Part shown: positions 15,354-23,468 of the stretch, one piece after another
Position numbering within the stretch: the stretch's first letter is position 1
Layout of the letters: each line of letters begins with the position of its first letter
NCBI GenBank assembly: GCA_003562475.1
Contig: PWUU01000063.1
Location: 1-64,000, forward strand
DNA from: Dehalococcoidia bacterium
GTDB lineage: Bacteria; Chloroflexota; Dehalococcoidia; GIF9; AB-539-J10
Length of the DNA: 64,000 bases
Direction of reading: 5' to 3'
The notes under the pieces: model-generated
The model's input: only the letters and a program-made list of their open reading frames with translations
What the model was told of the DNA's origin: nothing
Database searches by the model: none
Program-made: the position numbers and the translations under genes

Positions 15354-17759
15354 CTATGCAACGCTCACCGGGTCCACATCAACAACCCAGCCACGTGGCA
15401 GCTCCAGGTCAGCGAGCACTTCCGTGGGCTGCGGACCACGCAGGGTGACTTGCCAGCGATAGTGACCGCGTAGCCGCCGTATAAAGGCCGGAGACGGACC
15501 GGTGATTCGCAGGTCGGAAGCTACTACTCTGCGGGATAGCTCGTGCGCCACGCGTTCAGACTCGCGACGGCACCGTTCTTCATTCACATGCGAGAACAGC
15601 AGTCGCACCATAGAGCAGAATGGCGGGTAGTAGGCTTCACGCCTGTAGCGAATCTCCTCCTGATAGAAGGCTGGATAGTCGTGAGTCGCCGCGCACCTGA
15701 GCACGTAGTTCTCGGGTTCGTACGTTTGGACCACCACACGCCCGGGGTTGATTCCTCGTCCGGCCCTTCCTGCAGCCTGGCACAGCAGCTGGAAGCTGCG
15801 TTCGGAAGACCTGTAGTCGGGTACACTCAGGCCCACATCGGCACCGACCACACCCACCAGCGTAACACCGGGAAAATCGTGGCCTTTCGCCACCATCTGC
15901 GTGCCTACGACAACATCGGCACGCCCCTCACGAATCGCGTCCTGCAAGGCCGTCCCCCCACGAGTCTTCGCCGGTACATCGCTGTCCCATCGAATCACCT
16001 GTGCGTCAGGATGGAGCAAGCGCACTTCCTCCACAACCCGCTGCGTTCCCACTCCCAGGTAGCGAAGCCTTCCGCTGCTGCACCGGGGACACCGCTCTGG
16101 AACCCGCGTAGCGTAGCCACAACGATGACACAACAAGCCATTTCTCGTTGCATGGTACGCCAGCGCCACAGAACAGCGCGGACATGCAAACACATAGCTA
16201 CAACGACGGCACTGTACGAGAGTGGCCGTTCCGCGCCGATTCAAGAACAGCAGCACCTGTTCACGACGCGAGAGGGCCTCCGACATGGCTGAGACAAGCG
16301 CACGACTGAAGAGGCTGGTGTTCCCGTAGCGTAGCTCATCGCGCATATCGACCACCTCGATGGGTGGCAAGCCGGCGCTCCCGCCAATTCGCGAAGGGAG
16401 TTCCAGCAGTCGCGTCACGCCGGTCGCTGCGCGGTGGAAAGTCTCGACGTCTGGAGTCGCGCTTCCAAGCATCAGCACCGCACCACTTAGTTGCGCGATA
16501 TGACGTGCAACGTCCCTCGCATGGTAGCGCGGGACGATATCCTCTTGCTTGTAGGCCCACTCGTGTTCTTCGTCGAGAATGATGAGTCCGGGCTTCTCCA
16601 ACGGGGCGAAGAGGGCACTCCGCGGGCCCACCACGACATCCCGGTCACCACGCTGCACCTGCTCCCACTCGTCACGTTGCTGCCCCAACGTGAGGCCGCT
16701 ATGCAACAACGCCACCCGTCCCGGGAAACGGGACGTAAAGCGTTCTACGGTTTGCGCCGCGAGCGCAATCTCGGGCACGAGACACACCACCTGACGTCCC
16801 TGGGCGAGGGCGAGTTCGGCAGCGCGCAGGTACAGCTCCGTCTTGCCGCTCCCCGTTACGCCATACAGCAGGTTCTCGGAGAACGACCAACTTTCCAGGC
16901 TGCACCGGATAGAGTCAAGCGCCCTGGACTGCGCCGAAGTGAGCGTGAGTGCAGCCGTCTCCCTCGATGATTGTGCTGCGATAGTCGCTCGCCACACCCG
17001 CCGCTCACTCATTTCGATGAGTCCCTGAACGGACATTGCTCGAAGCACCGAGGATGTCGCTGCAGTGGCGGCACGAAGCTCCCGGGCTGACGCAACCCCA
17101 CCATGAGCGCGCAGGTATTCAACCACCCGGGCTTGCCGATCAGCTCTCTTTCTATGGAGCATTTCCTGTGTCACAGCGATATCGTCCGTCCCGGCACATA
17201 GCGTCACCGTGACTTCCTTGCGCACGCCGACGCGACGTTCGCGCGGGATCTCACGTCGAACGAGAATGCCCTGTGCCACAAGAGCATCCAGGGCTCGGCG
17301 CACGGCGGATGCCCTGCCATCCCTGCGCAACGTACGGGCCTCGAGCTTACGGTGCTCCAGGGCTGCGTGATATAACTCCGCCTCAAGTCCTTTCAGGACC
17401 GGGGCTGACCCGTTCGGCTGCTCCGCCGCTTCGTAGAAGACGAGAGGGTCCCGCTCGATTCCGGGAGGCAGGAATAACGAAACAGCCGAGTACAGTGAGC
17501 TCAGGTACCTCGAACTGATGTAGGTGCCTGCCTCAAGCTGCCGCGGGGAGAGAGCATACTCCGGAGACACCGAGAGGATAGGTCGTGTGTCTTGACGGGA
17601 CGACCCGTCATCAACCGTGACCACGACGCCCCGGACGGTTCGCACGCCAAACGGTACCCAGACGAGCTGTCCGGCACGGACCTCAAGTCCCCCCGGGACG
17701 TGGTAGGTGTAGGTGGGGCGTCCCGCGGGCGCATTGACCGCCACCTCAGCGTAGGACAT
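15354..17759 (-). CDS. priA: Primosomal replication restart helicase PriA
   Basis: 801 residues. 3'-5' superfamily 2 helicase that reloads the replisome at stalled forks. An N-terminal DNA-binding region (to about 110) and winged-helix insert are followed by Walker A GVTGSGKTE (300-308), Walker B as LIILDEEHEWAYKQ, and the motif QAAGRAGRG late in the protein. The zinc-binding insertion has CRRCSYVFACPRC, LCHRCGY and CPRC. The C-terminal domain is intact and length is typical. It lies 24 bases after rplS and probably belongs to the trmD-rplS-priA run. Confidence 0.95.
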   Translation of the reverse strand: MSYAEVAVNAPAGRPTYTYHVPGGLEVRAGQLVWVPFGVRTVRGVVVTVDDGSSRQDTRPILSVSPEYALSPRQLEAGTYISSRYLSSLYSAVSLFLPPGIERDPLVFYEAAEQPNGSAPVLKGLEAELYHAALEHRKLEARTLRRDGRASAVRRALDALVAQGILVRREIPRERRVGVRKEVTVTLCAGTDDIAVTQEMLHRKRADRQARVVEYLRAHGGVASARELRAATAATSSVLRAMSVQGLIEMSERRVWRATIAAQSSRETAALTLTSAQSRALDSIRCSLESWSFSENLLYGVTGSGKTELYLRAAELALAQGRQVVCLVPEIALAAQTVERFTSRFPGRVALLHSGLTLGQQRDEWEQVQRGDRDVVVGPRSALFAPLEKPGLIILDEEHEWAYKQEDIVPRYHARDVARHIAQLSGAVLMLGSATPDVETFHRAATGVTRLLELPSRIGGSAGLPPIEVVDMRDELRYGNTSLFSRALVSAMSEALSRREQVLLFLNRRGTATLVQCRRCSYVFACPRCSVALAYHATRNGLLCHRCGYATRVPERCPRCSSGRLRYLGVGTQRVVEEVRLLHPDAQVIRWDSDVPAKTRGGTALQDAIREGRADVVVGTQMVAKGHDFPGVTLVGVVGADVGLSVPDYRSSERSFQLLCQAAGRAGRGINPGRVVVQTYEPENYVLRCAATHDYPAFYQEEIRYRREAYYPPFCSMVRLLFSHVNEERCRRESERVAHELSRRVVASDLRITGPSPAFIRRLRGHYRWQVTLRGPQPTEVLADLELPRGWVVDVDPVSVA

Positions 17760-17783
17760 CAGCAGTCCAGACCAACGGGGAAG

Positions 17784-18164
17784 CTACTCTTTCGCGTTCG
17801 AGGTGGTCTCGGTCGGCGTCGCAGAGGAGCGCTTCTCCTTAAGCCGTGCCCGCTTCGCACTAAGGCCTCTCATGTAGTACAGCCTCGCGCGTCTGGCCTT
17901 GCCCTTGCGGAGCACTTCGACCCGTTCGATCAAAGGAGACTGAAATGGCAGCGTATACTCAACACCCACGCCATATGCCACGCGCCTCACTGTGAACCTG
18001 CCGCCGTCCACTCCTCGGCGAATGCGGATCACCATCCCCTGAAAGTTCTGTATCCTCTCACGCTCTCCCTCACGCACCCTCAGCGAGACTCGCACAGTGT
18101 CGCCCGGAGACAACTGCGGGATACTCTCGTTTACCTTCGGTCTAACAAGCTCTCTGATATCCAT
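17784..18164 (-). CDS. rplS: 50S ribosomal protein L19
   Basis: 126 residues. Binds at the 30S-50S interface. Recognised by PGDTVRVSLRVREGERERIQ, NFQGMVIRIRRG and FTVRRVAYGVGVE near the middle, and RRARLYYMRGLSAKRARLKE near the end. A short Ser/Thr/Glu tail follows. The ATG at 18164 has AAGGAG about 5 bases upstream and lies inside the end of trmD (34-base overlap), indicating coupling. The usual partner order trmD-rplS is kept. Confidence 0.97.
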   Translation of the reverse strand: MDIRELVRPKVNESIPQLSPGDTVRVSLRVREGERERIQNFQGMVIRIRRGVDGGRFTVRRVAYGVGVEYTLPFQSPLIERVEVLRKGKARRARLYYMRGLSAKRARLKEKRSSATPTETTSNAKE

Positions 18165-18871
18165 GCTCGCTCCTTGTCGCTCAGTGTTACATTATCCAGC
18201 AGGTCCGGGCGCCTCGTCGCAGTTCTAAGAATAGACTGGCGACGTCTCCAGGCTACAATCTCGGCATGGTTGCCCGACAACAGTACCGGCGGCACTTTCC
18301 ATCCCCGATACACTTCGGGCCGGGTGTAGTGCGGATACTCGAGCAACCCCTGCGCATGTGATTCATCCGTGGCGGACTCCTGTGACCCCAACACCTCTGG
18401 AATGAGTCTCACTACCGCGTCAACCACCACCATTGCCGCCAGCTCGCCCCCGGTCAGTACATAATCGCCGATACTCAACTGGTCAGTCGCCAGATGTTCG
18501 GCCACCCTCTCATCAACGCCCTCATAGTGGCCGCAAATCAGCATCAGGTGAGAATGGCCGGCCAACTCCGCAGCAGTTTCCTGTGAGAACAGGCGCCCCG
18601 CGGGCGTCAACAGGATGACAGGCGACCCAGGCGAACCAGTCGTCTTCCACACGTACTCGGCGGCCTCAAAGACCGGCTCAGGCTTGAGCACCATCCCTGC
18701 CCCACCACCATATGGATAGTCGTCTACCGTTGCATGGCGGTCGTGGGCAAAATCGCGAATATTATGGGTGAACACCTCCACAAGACCCCGCGTCTCTGCT
18801 CTTCTCACAATGCTATGCGCGAAGGGCGAGACAAACATCTCGGGAAACAGACAAAGGATATCTATGCGCAT
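18131..18871 (-). CDS. trmD: tRNA (guanine-N1)-methyltransferase TrmD
   Basis: 246 residues from ATG 18871 (MRIDILCLFPEMF, the usual TrmD start; an upstream in-frame ATG at 18922 is less likely). Methylates G37 of tRNAs using SAM, preventing frameshifting. The knotted SPOUT-fold motifs are visible: DDYPYGGGAGMVLKPEP, LICGHYEGVDERV, SIGDYVLTGGELAAMVVVDA and EYPHYTRPEVYRGWKVP. It overlaps rplS and is the first gene of the leftward run. No strong ribosome-binding site is seen. Confidence 0.96.
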   Translation of the reverse strand: MRIDILCLFPEMFVSPFAHSIVRRAETRGLVEVFTHNIRDFAHDRHATVDDYPYGGGAGMVLKPEPVFEAAEYVWKTTGSPGSPVILLTPAGRLFSQETAAELAGHSHLMLICGHYEGVDERVAEHLATDQLSIGDYVLTGGELAAMVVVDAVVRLIPEVLGSQESATDESHAQGLLEYPHYTRPEVYRGWKVPPVLLSGNHAEIVAWRRRQSILRTATRRPDLLDNVTLSDKERAWISESLLDRR

Positions 18872-18983
18872 TAGGGGCTCGAGATAGGGTTGCCACCGAA
18901 CGCGTAATTCTATCACAGGCACGAGCGGAAGGGAATTTCTGCATTATCGGTCCCACCATGACTATCGTAGGAGGCGCAGGCAC

Positions 18984-19012
18984 TTGACAAACTCGACTTA
19001 AAGGTCTTAAAT
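18984..19012 (+). promoter_or_regulatory. Sigma70-type promoter of the mraZ division cluster
   Basis: TTGACA (18984-18989), a 17-base spacer and TTAAAT (19007-19012). The expected start is near 19019, at the beginning of the candidate MraZ boxes, so MraZ binding there would block initiation or clearance. Confidence 0.7.
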
Positions 19013-19018
19013 ATGGAA

Positions 19019-19055
19019 GTGGGGAGAAGTGGGGAGATAGGGGGCAAGTTGCCCC
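19019..19055 (+). promoter_or_regulatory. Candidate MraZ operator (10-bp repeats) with adjoining palindrome
   Basis: GTGGGGAGAA (19019-19028), GTGGGGAGAT (19029-19038) and AGGGGGCAAG (19039-19048) are three direct repeats at 10-bp spacing. Known MraZ sites are direct GTGG(G/T)-type repeats about 10 bp apart upstream of mraZ. The last repeat overlaps a perfect palindrome, GGGGCAA-G-TTGCCCC (19041-19055), which could also form an RNA hairpin just before the ribosome-binding site GGGGAG. Confidence 0.65.
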
Positions 19056-19071
19056 GTCAGGGGAGAAGCGG

Positions 19072-19497
19072 ATGTTCTTTGGTGAGTATGTCTACAAATT
19101 AGACGACAAGGGGCGGGTACCGCTTCCGCCGAAGTTTCGCAGAGACATGCGCGACTCCGTCGTACTGACGAAAAGCCCCGAGAAATGCATACGAGCCTAC
19201 CCGCTTGCCGAGTGGAAGCGACTTGCTGATGAACTCGCATCAAAGGCTGTAACCTCCGCAAGCCAGCGCAAGCTGAACAGAGCCATATTCGGATCGGCGT
19301 ACTCAGCTACATTCGACAAGCAGGGCCGGATGGCTCTCCCTCTCCCGCTCCGCCTCCATGCGGAAATAGGAGAGACAGTAGTCGTGGTGGGTGTTAACCA
19401 GTCGATCGAACTCTGGAACGAAGACCTGTGGAAGGCAGAAAAGGCGTCGTCCGAGGAACAGGCGGAACAGATTATGGAAAGCATGGGAGGCAGTTGA
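19072..19497 (+). CDS. mraZ: Transcriptional regulator MraZ
   Basis: 141 residues, normal length. Ring-forming DNA-binding protein that controls the division cluster. It has two tandem SpoVT/AbrB-like domains: MFFGEYVYKLDDKGRVPLPP at the N-terminus and SATFDKQGRMALPLPLR in the middle (the D-x-K/Q-G-R-[VM]-x-[LI]-P motif twice). The ATG at 19072 follows GGGGAG. It is the first gene of the cluster, with its candidate operator directly upstream. It ends within a TTGA shared with the likely start of rsmH. Confidence 0.96.
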   Translation: MFFGEYVYKLDDKGRVPLPPKFRRDMRDSVVLTKSPEKCIRAYPLAEWKRLADELASKAVTSASQRKLNRAIFGSAYSATFDKQGRMALPLPLRLHAEIGETVVVVGVNQSIELWNEDLWKAEKASSEEQAEQIMESMGGS

Positions 19498-20390
19498 GCA
19501 AAGACTCAATGCCCTCAACGGCACACGTCCCGGTGATGGTGACTGAAGCTATGGAGGCACTGAAGGCTCGCCCCGGAGGCCAGTACGTTGATTGCACACT
19601 CGGTGCCGGTGGACACGCTCGGGCAATCCTCGAGAGGATACAGCCCGACGGTCGTCTTCTAGGCATCGACGTTGATGCTGCTGCCGTCGAAATGGCGCAA
19701 CACACTCTCGCAGCATATGGTGGAGCGGTGGTGCTTGCCCAAGGCAATTTCTCCGAACTCGGCTGCATCTGTGAGCGACACGGCTTTCGGTCGAACGACG
19801 GCATACTCTTTGACCTCGGAGTGTCATCGATGCAGCTGGACACCGCCGAGCGTGGCTTCAGCTTTCAGCGGGAAGCACCACTCGACATGAGATTCGACAC
19901 CACGAGCGAGCCAAATGCCGCAGACATCGTAAATACCTACAGCGAGCAAGAGATAGCTCACATCTTGTGGGAGTACGGGGAAGAACGCTACTCCCGCCAC
20001 ATCGCGCACAGGATCGTGCAGCAGAGGCCGATCCTGTCCACATCACGACTTGCGCACCTGGTGCAGCAGGTCCTAGGCAGCAGGCGTGGCAGGATTCATC
20101 CAGCCACCCGCACATTCATGGCCCTTCGCATCGCGGTCAACAGGGAGCTGGAGAGCCTCAAGCTGGCACTGGACCAGACAGCGAGCCTCCTGAGGGCAGG
20201 AGGAAGGCTGGTGGTGATCAGCTATCACTCCCTGGAGGATCGCATCGTGAAGCAGTTCATGAGGGCTGGGGCGGCAAATCACGCCTTCCTGCTCACTACA
20301 AGAAAGGTCATACGACCTACTTCGTTGGAGTGTAGCTCCAATCCTCGCAGCCGCAGTGCGCGGCTCAGGATCGCTGAGCGTCTTGCGTAG
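19494..20390 (+). CDS. rsmH: 16S rRNA (cytosine1402-N4)-methyltransferase RsmH
   Basis: About 298 residues. SAM-dependent methylation of 16S rRNA C1402. Motifs: HVPVMVTEAM near the start, VDCTLGAGGHARAIL (SAM loop), FDLGVSSMQLDTAERGFSF, LDMRFD, and near the end VVISYHSLEDRIVKQFM. The start is uncertain: TTG 19494 overlaps the mraZ stop (TTGA) with GGGAGG 3 bases away, while ATG 19509 is 18 bases from it. I chose the coupled TTG. In most bacteria murein genes follow; here ftsA comes directly after. Confidence 0.93.
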   Translation: MSKDSMPSTAHVPVMVTEAMEALKARPGGQYVDCTLGAGGHARAILERIQPDGRLLGIDVDAAAVEMAQHTLAAYGGAVVLAQGNFSELGCICERHGFRSNDGILFDLGVSSMQLDTAERGFSFQREAPLDMRFDTTSEPNAADIVNTYSEQEIAHILWEYGEERYSRHIAHRIVQQRPILSTSRLAHLVQQVLGSRRGRIHPATRTFMALRIAVNRELESLKLALDQTASLLRAGGRLVVISYHSLEDRIVKQFMRAGAANHAFLLTTRKVIRPTSLECSSNPRSRSARLRIAERLA

Positions 20391-20435
20391 GCACCGTCTG
20401 CGCCTCAGCGTCCGGCAGAATCTAAGGAGGTGAAA

Positions 20436-21656
20436 ATGGCTAAAGGGATAGTCTCCGCAATCGATGTAGGCACCACGAAGATAGCCACCATCGTGGCACA
20501 TGTCCGTAGCCGGGACGACATTGAAGTTCTCGGCGTCGGCGTCGTCCCGAGCCACGGACTGCACAAAGGCATCGTCGTCAACATGGATGAGGCGAAAGAG
20601 GCGATCGCCACCTCGATCCAGGAGGCACAGAAGATCAGTGGCACGCGGGTGGACACTGTGTATGTGGGTGTCACAGGCCGACATATCAGCAGTATCAACA
20701 ACAAGGGTGTGGTGGCCATCCCACGCGCTGACCGTCTGGTTCGCGCTGATGACCTGCAAAGAGTCCTTGCCGCGTCGAGGAACGTCGCCGTGCCCGAGGG
20801 CAAGAAGCTGCTACACGCCATTCCAAGGTACTACACGCTCGACGGTGAAGAGCGGGTGAAGCAACCAGTCGGCATGCATGGCACGCGACTTGACGTTGAA
20901 ACCCACATTATCACTGCCTCTGTATCGTCCGTGCAGAACCTGGTGAAGGTGATCAGGAGCATCGGAGTGCAGGTTCAGGACCTGGTCCTCGAGCCGCTCG
21001 CGAGCGGCGAGGCCGTCCTGACATCGCAGGAGCGTGAGAGCGGCATCATAATGGCCGATCTCGGTGGTGGCACCACAGATATCGCGGTCTTCAAGGACGG
21101 CGATATCTACCACACGGCGATACTCCCTGTCGCCGGCTATCAGATCACAAGTGACATCGCCATAGGGCTTGGCCTCCCCTTCCACGTTGCCGAGCGAATG
21201 AAGAAGACGTACGGCAACGTGACCCCCGGCCTCGATGCCGGCAGAGAGCAGGAGCTCACGGGAATAGAGAACGGCCACACCGCATCGTATCGCGAGCTCT
21301 GCGATATCGTCCGCTCCAGACTGGAAGAGCTCTTCGAGCTCATTCTCCTTGAGTTGCCAACCACTGACTACCAGCGCCTGGCGCCGTGCGGCCTCGTTCT
21401 CACCGGTGGAACCGCTAACCTTGGTGGCCTCGTGGAGTTGGGCAAGGATCAACTGAAGATGCCGGTACGAAGGGGAGCTCCGCTTGGTAGTGGCGTCTAT
21501 GGCATCACCGACACCATCCGCGATTCAGCCTATGCGACGACCCTTGGCCTCGTGCTCTGGCAGGCACGCAGCCGGGAGCGATCTGCATGGACCGGTACGC
21601 GGAGCAATATGTTCGGCGGCCTTGGCAAACTACTGCGGAAGCTCTTCCGGGGTTAG
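20436..21656 (+). CDS. ftsA: Cell division protein FtsA
   Basis: 406 residues from ATG 20436 (AAGGAGG just upstream; an in-frame GTG at 20430 overlaps it). Actin-like ATPase that tethers FtsZ to the membrane. Phosphate and adenosine motifs: AIDVGTTKIATIVA (residues about 8-21), MADLGGGTTDIAVF in the middle and LVLTGGTANLGGL toward the end. The 1C-type SHS2 domain occupies about 85-165. The C-terminal MFGGLGKLLRKLFRG is a short amphipathic helix of the kind used for membrane binding. It lies 39 bases before ftsZ. Confidence 0.96.
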   Translation: MAKGIVSAIDVGTTKIATIVAHVRSRDDIEVLGVGVVPSHGLHKGIVVNMDEAKEAIATSIQEAQKISGTRVDTVYVGVTGRHISSINNKGVVAIPRADRLVRADDLQRVLAASRNVAVPEGKKLLHAIPRYYTLDGEERVKQPVGMHGTRLDVETHIITASVSSVQNLVKVIRSIGVQVQDLVLEPLASGEAVLTSQERESGIIMADLGGGTTDIAVFKDGDIYHTAILPVAGYQITSDIAIGLGLPFHVAERMKKTYGNVTPGLDAGREQELTGIENGHTASYRELCDIVRSRLEELFELILLELPTTDYQRLAPCGLVLTGGTANLGGLVELGKDQLKMPVRRGAPLGSGVYGITDTIRDSAYATTLGLVLWQARSRERSAWTGTRSNMFGGLGKLLRKLFRG

Positions 21657-21695
21657 GATTGCTCGACAACAAGTTGCGAAGACAAGGAGGCAGAA

Positions 21696-22826
21696 ATGGC
21701 TAAGACGACATATACACCAGCCCCGGCCAGGATTAAGGCAATTGGTATCGGCGGCGGCGGCACGAATGCAATCAACCGAATGATAAGAGAGGGCATCCGC
21801 GGTGTCGAATTCGTCGCGATGAATACGGATGCGCAGGCTCTTGCGCTCGCCGAAGCTCAGACCCGGATTCAAATCGGTGAGAAGCTCACCCGTGGACTTG
21901 GCGCAGGTGGCGACCACCGCACCGGCCATAGGGCTGCTGAGGAGAGCAGACAGACCATACAAGAGGTAGTCGAGGGTGCGGATATGGTCTTCGTCGCTGC
22001 CGGTATGGGTGGCGGCACAGGGACCGGCGGCATACCGGTTGTCGCGCAGACAGCCAAGGAATCGGGTGCGCTCACCATCGGTGTCGTCACCAAGCCCTTC
22101 AAGTTCGAGGGCGGTCACCGTTCCGAGGTCGCTGAAGAGGGGATAATGCACCTCACCGAGAAGGTCGACACCCTCATCATCATACCGAACGACAGATTAC
22201 TTCAGCTGTGCGATAACAAGACAACCGTAGATGCAGCCTTCCGGCTTGCCGATGATGCTCTCCTTCTGGGCGTCCAGGCTATCTCCGAGGTTGTCACCGT
22301 TCCCGGGCTGATTAACCTGGACTTCGCAGATATCAAGTCGGTCATGAAAGACGCTGGGCCAGCATGGATGTCGGTCGGTCGAGGCTCCGGCCAGAATCGT
22401 GCGGTCGACGCCGCGAAGGCCGCTCTCGCGAGTCCCCTGCTCGACGCACAGGTTACCGGCGCCAAAGGTGTCCTCTTCAATGTCACCGGCGGCCCAAGTC
22501 TCACACTCTTTGAGTGCAACGAGGCCGCAAGCGTCATCAGCGACGCGGTTGATCCAAGAGCCAACATCATCTTTGGCGTGGTATTCGATCCCAAGCTGGA
22601 CAGCGAGGTGAAGATCACCGTGATCGCGACCGGCTTCACCAGCCAATACGGCAAGGGTTCTCCCGACACCGAGGAACTGAGAAGGCTGATGAAGGGAGGT
22701 GGGGACTCTCTGGATGTCCCGTCCTTCCTGCGGCGCAGCCATAGGCATGCCGGTGGTCAGCTCACTCAGGCGCTTCGAGGGCATGCAGAAGTGACCCCCC
22801 AGCCGAACCGTCTTTCCTGGCAATAA
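21696..22826 (+). CDS. ftsZ: Cell division protein FtsZ
   Basis: 376 residues. Tubulin-like GTPase that forms the Z-ring. It has GIGGGGTNAINRM (18-29), the tubulin signature GGGTGTG (105-111) and VTKPFKFEG. The usual NP in the GAGGNP-type loop is DH (Asp73-His74: GLGAGGDHRTG), and the usual AAP after the signature is GIP. The sequence LDVPSFLRR near the C-terminus matches the usual pre-linker sequence, and a short basic tail follows. Ribosome-binding site AAGGAGG. A hairpin terminator follows the gene. Confidence 0.96.
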   Translation: MAKTTYTPAPARIKAIGIGGGGTNAINRMIREGIRGVEFVAMNTDAQALALAEAQTRIQIGEKLTRGLGAGGDHRTGHRAAEESRQTIQEVVEGADMVFVAAGMGGGTGTGGIPVVAQTAKESGALTIGVVTKPFKFEGGHRSEVAEEGIMHLTEKVDTLIIIPNDRLLQLCDNKTTVDAAFRLADDALLLGVQAISEVVTVPGLINLDFADIKSVMKDAGPAWMSVGRGSGQNRAVDAAKAALASPLLDAQVTGAKGVLFNVTGGPSLTLFECNEAASVISDAVDPRANIIFGVVFDPKLDSEVKITVIATGFTSQYGKGSPDTEELRRLMKGGGDSLDVPSFLRRSHRHAGGQLTQALRGHAEVTPQPNRLSWQ

Positions 22827-22842
22827 CCGAAATGCCTGGAAG

Positions 22843-22866
22843 GGGGATGGCTTTCGAGCCATCCCC
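22843..22866 (+). terminator. Hairpin terminator after ftsZ
   Basis: GGGGATGGCT and AGCCATCCCC form a perfect 10-bp stem closed by a TTCG tetraloop, 17 bases after the ftsZ stop. The following bases (tgttgcgc) are only weakly T-rich. It separates the division cluster from the nrdR promoter. Confidence 0.7.
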
Positions 22867-22894
22867 TGTTGCGCGGACACCGGGGTCCGCCCTG

Positions 22895-22938
22895 TTGTGG
22901 TCTACTATATATAGTGCTACAATAACTGTACACCACAA
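22895..22938 (+). promoter_or_regulatory. nrdR-nrdJ promoter with NrdR box in the spacer
   Basis: TTGTGG (22895-22900), 17 bases, then TACAAT (22918-22923) form a promoter. The 12-bp perfect palindrome ACTATATATAGT (22904-22915) lies inside the spacer and matches the core of NrdR boxes (ACA.TATATA.TGT type). A larger imperfect inverted repeat encloses it: TTGTGGTCTAC (22895-22905) and GTACACCACAA (22928-22938), with one mismatch. NrdR bound here would directly exclude RNA polymerase. Confidence 0.8.
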
Positions 22939-22952
22939 GAAGTGGGAGCAGC

Positions 22953-23447
22953 ATGAGATGCCCGTTCTGCGGCGCACTTGAGTCGAGAGTGATCGACTCG
23001 CGCGGCCTGGAGGATGAGGTGAGGCGCCGGCGAGTCTGCTCCATCTGTGGGTCACGCTTCACCACCTCAGAACGCGTGCAGAACTACGCCCTCTTCATCG
23101 TGAAGAAAGACGGCCGCCGCGAGGCATACGACCGGGCGAAGCTCGCTGCAGGCATCCACAAGGCATGTGAGAAACGACCCCTGCCTACGGGATCGGTTGA
23201 GAAGCTCATCACCGGGATCGAGGAGCATATTCACGAACTCGGCAGGGCGGAGATACCGAGCACCATCATAGGCGACCTCGTCATGGAGGGACTCGAGAAG
23301 CTTGACCACATTGCCTATATACGGTTCGCCAGCGTCTATCGCGAGTTTGCTGACATCGGTGCGCTAAAGGATGCGCTTGAGAGCCTCGCAACGGCACAGA
23401 ACGCCCTCCAGCTACCTCGGACCGGATCGAAAGGCGTTCCGCGATAG
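22953..23447 (+). CDS. nrdR: Transcriptional repressor NrdR
   Basis: 164 residues. ATP/dATP-sensing repressor of ribonucleotide reductase genes. N-terminal zinc ribbon CPFCG and CSICGSRF, with the RRRRVC segment between, then an ATP-cone domain (FIVKKDGRREAYDRAKLAAGI through FASVYREF). Length is standard. It is transcribed with nrdJ (21 bases apart), and its box overlaps their common promoter, so autorepression is expected. Confidence 0.97.
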   Translation: MRCPFCGALESRVIDSRGLEDEVRRRRVCSICGSRFTTSERVQNYALFIVKKDGRREAYDRAKLAAGIHKACEKRPLPTGSVEKLITGIEEHIHELGRAEIPSTIIGDLVMEGLEKLDHIAYIRFASVYREFADIGALKDALESLATAQNALQLPRTGSKGVPR

Positions 23448-23468
23448 CTCTCCAGAGAGCAGGACAGC

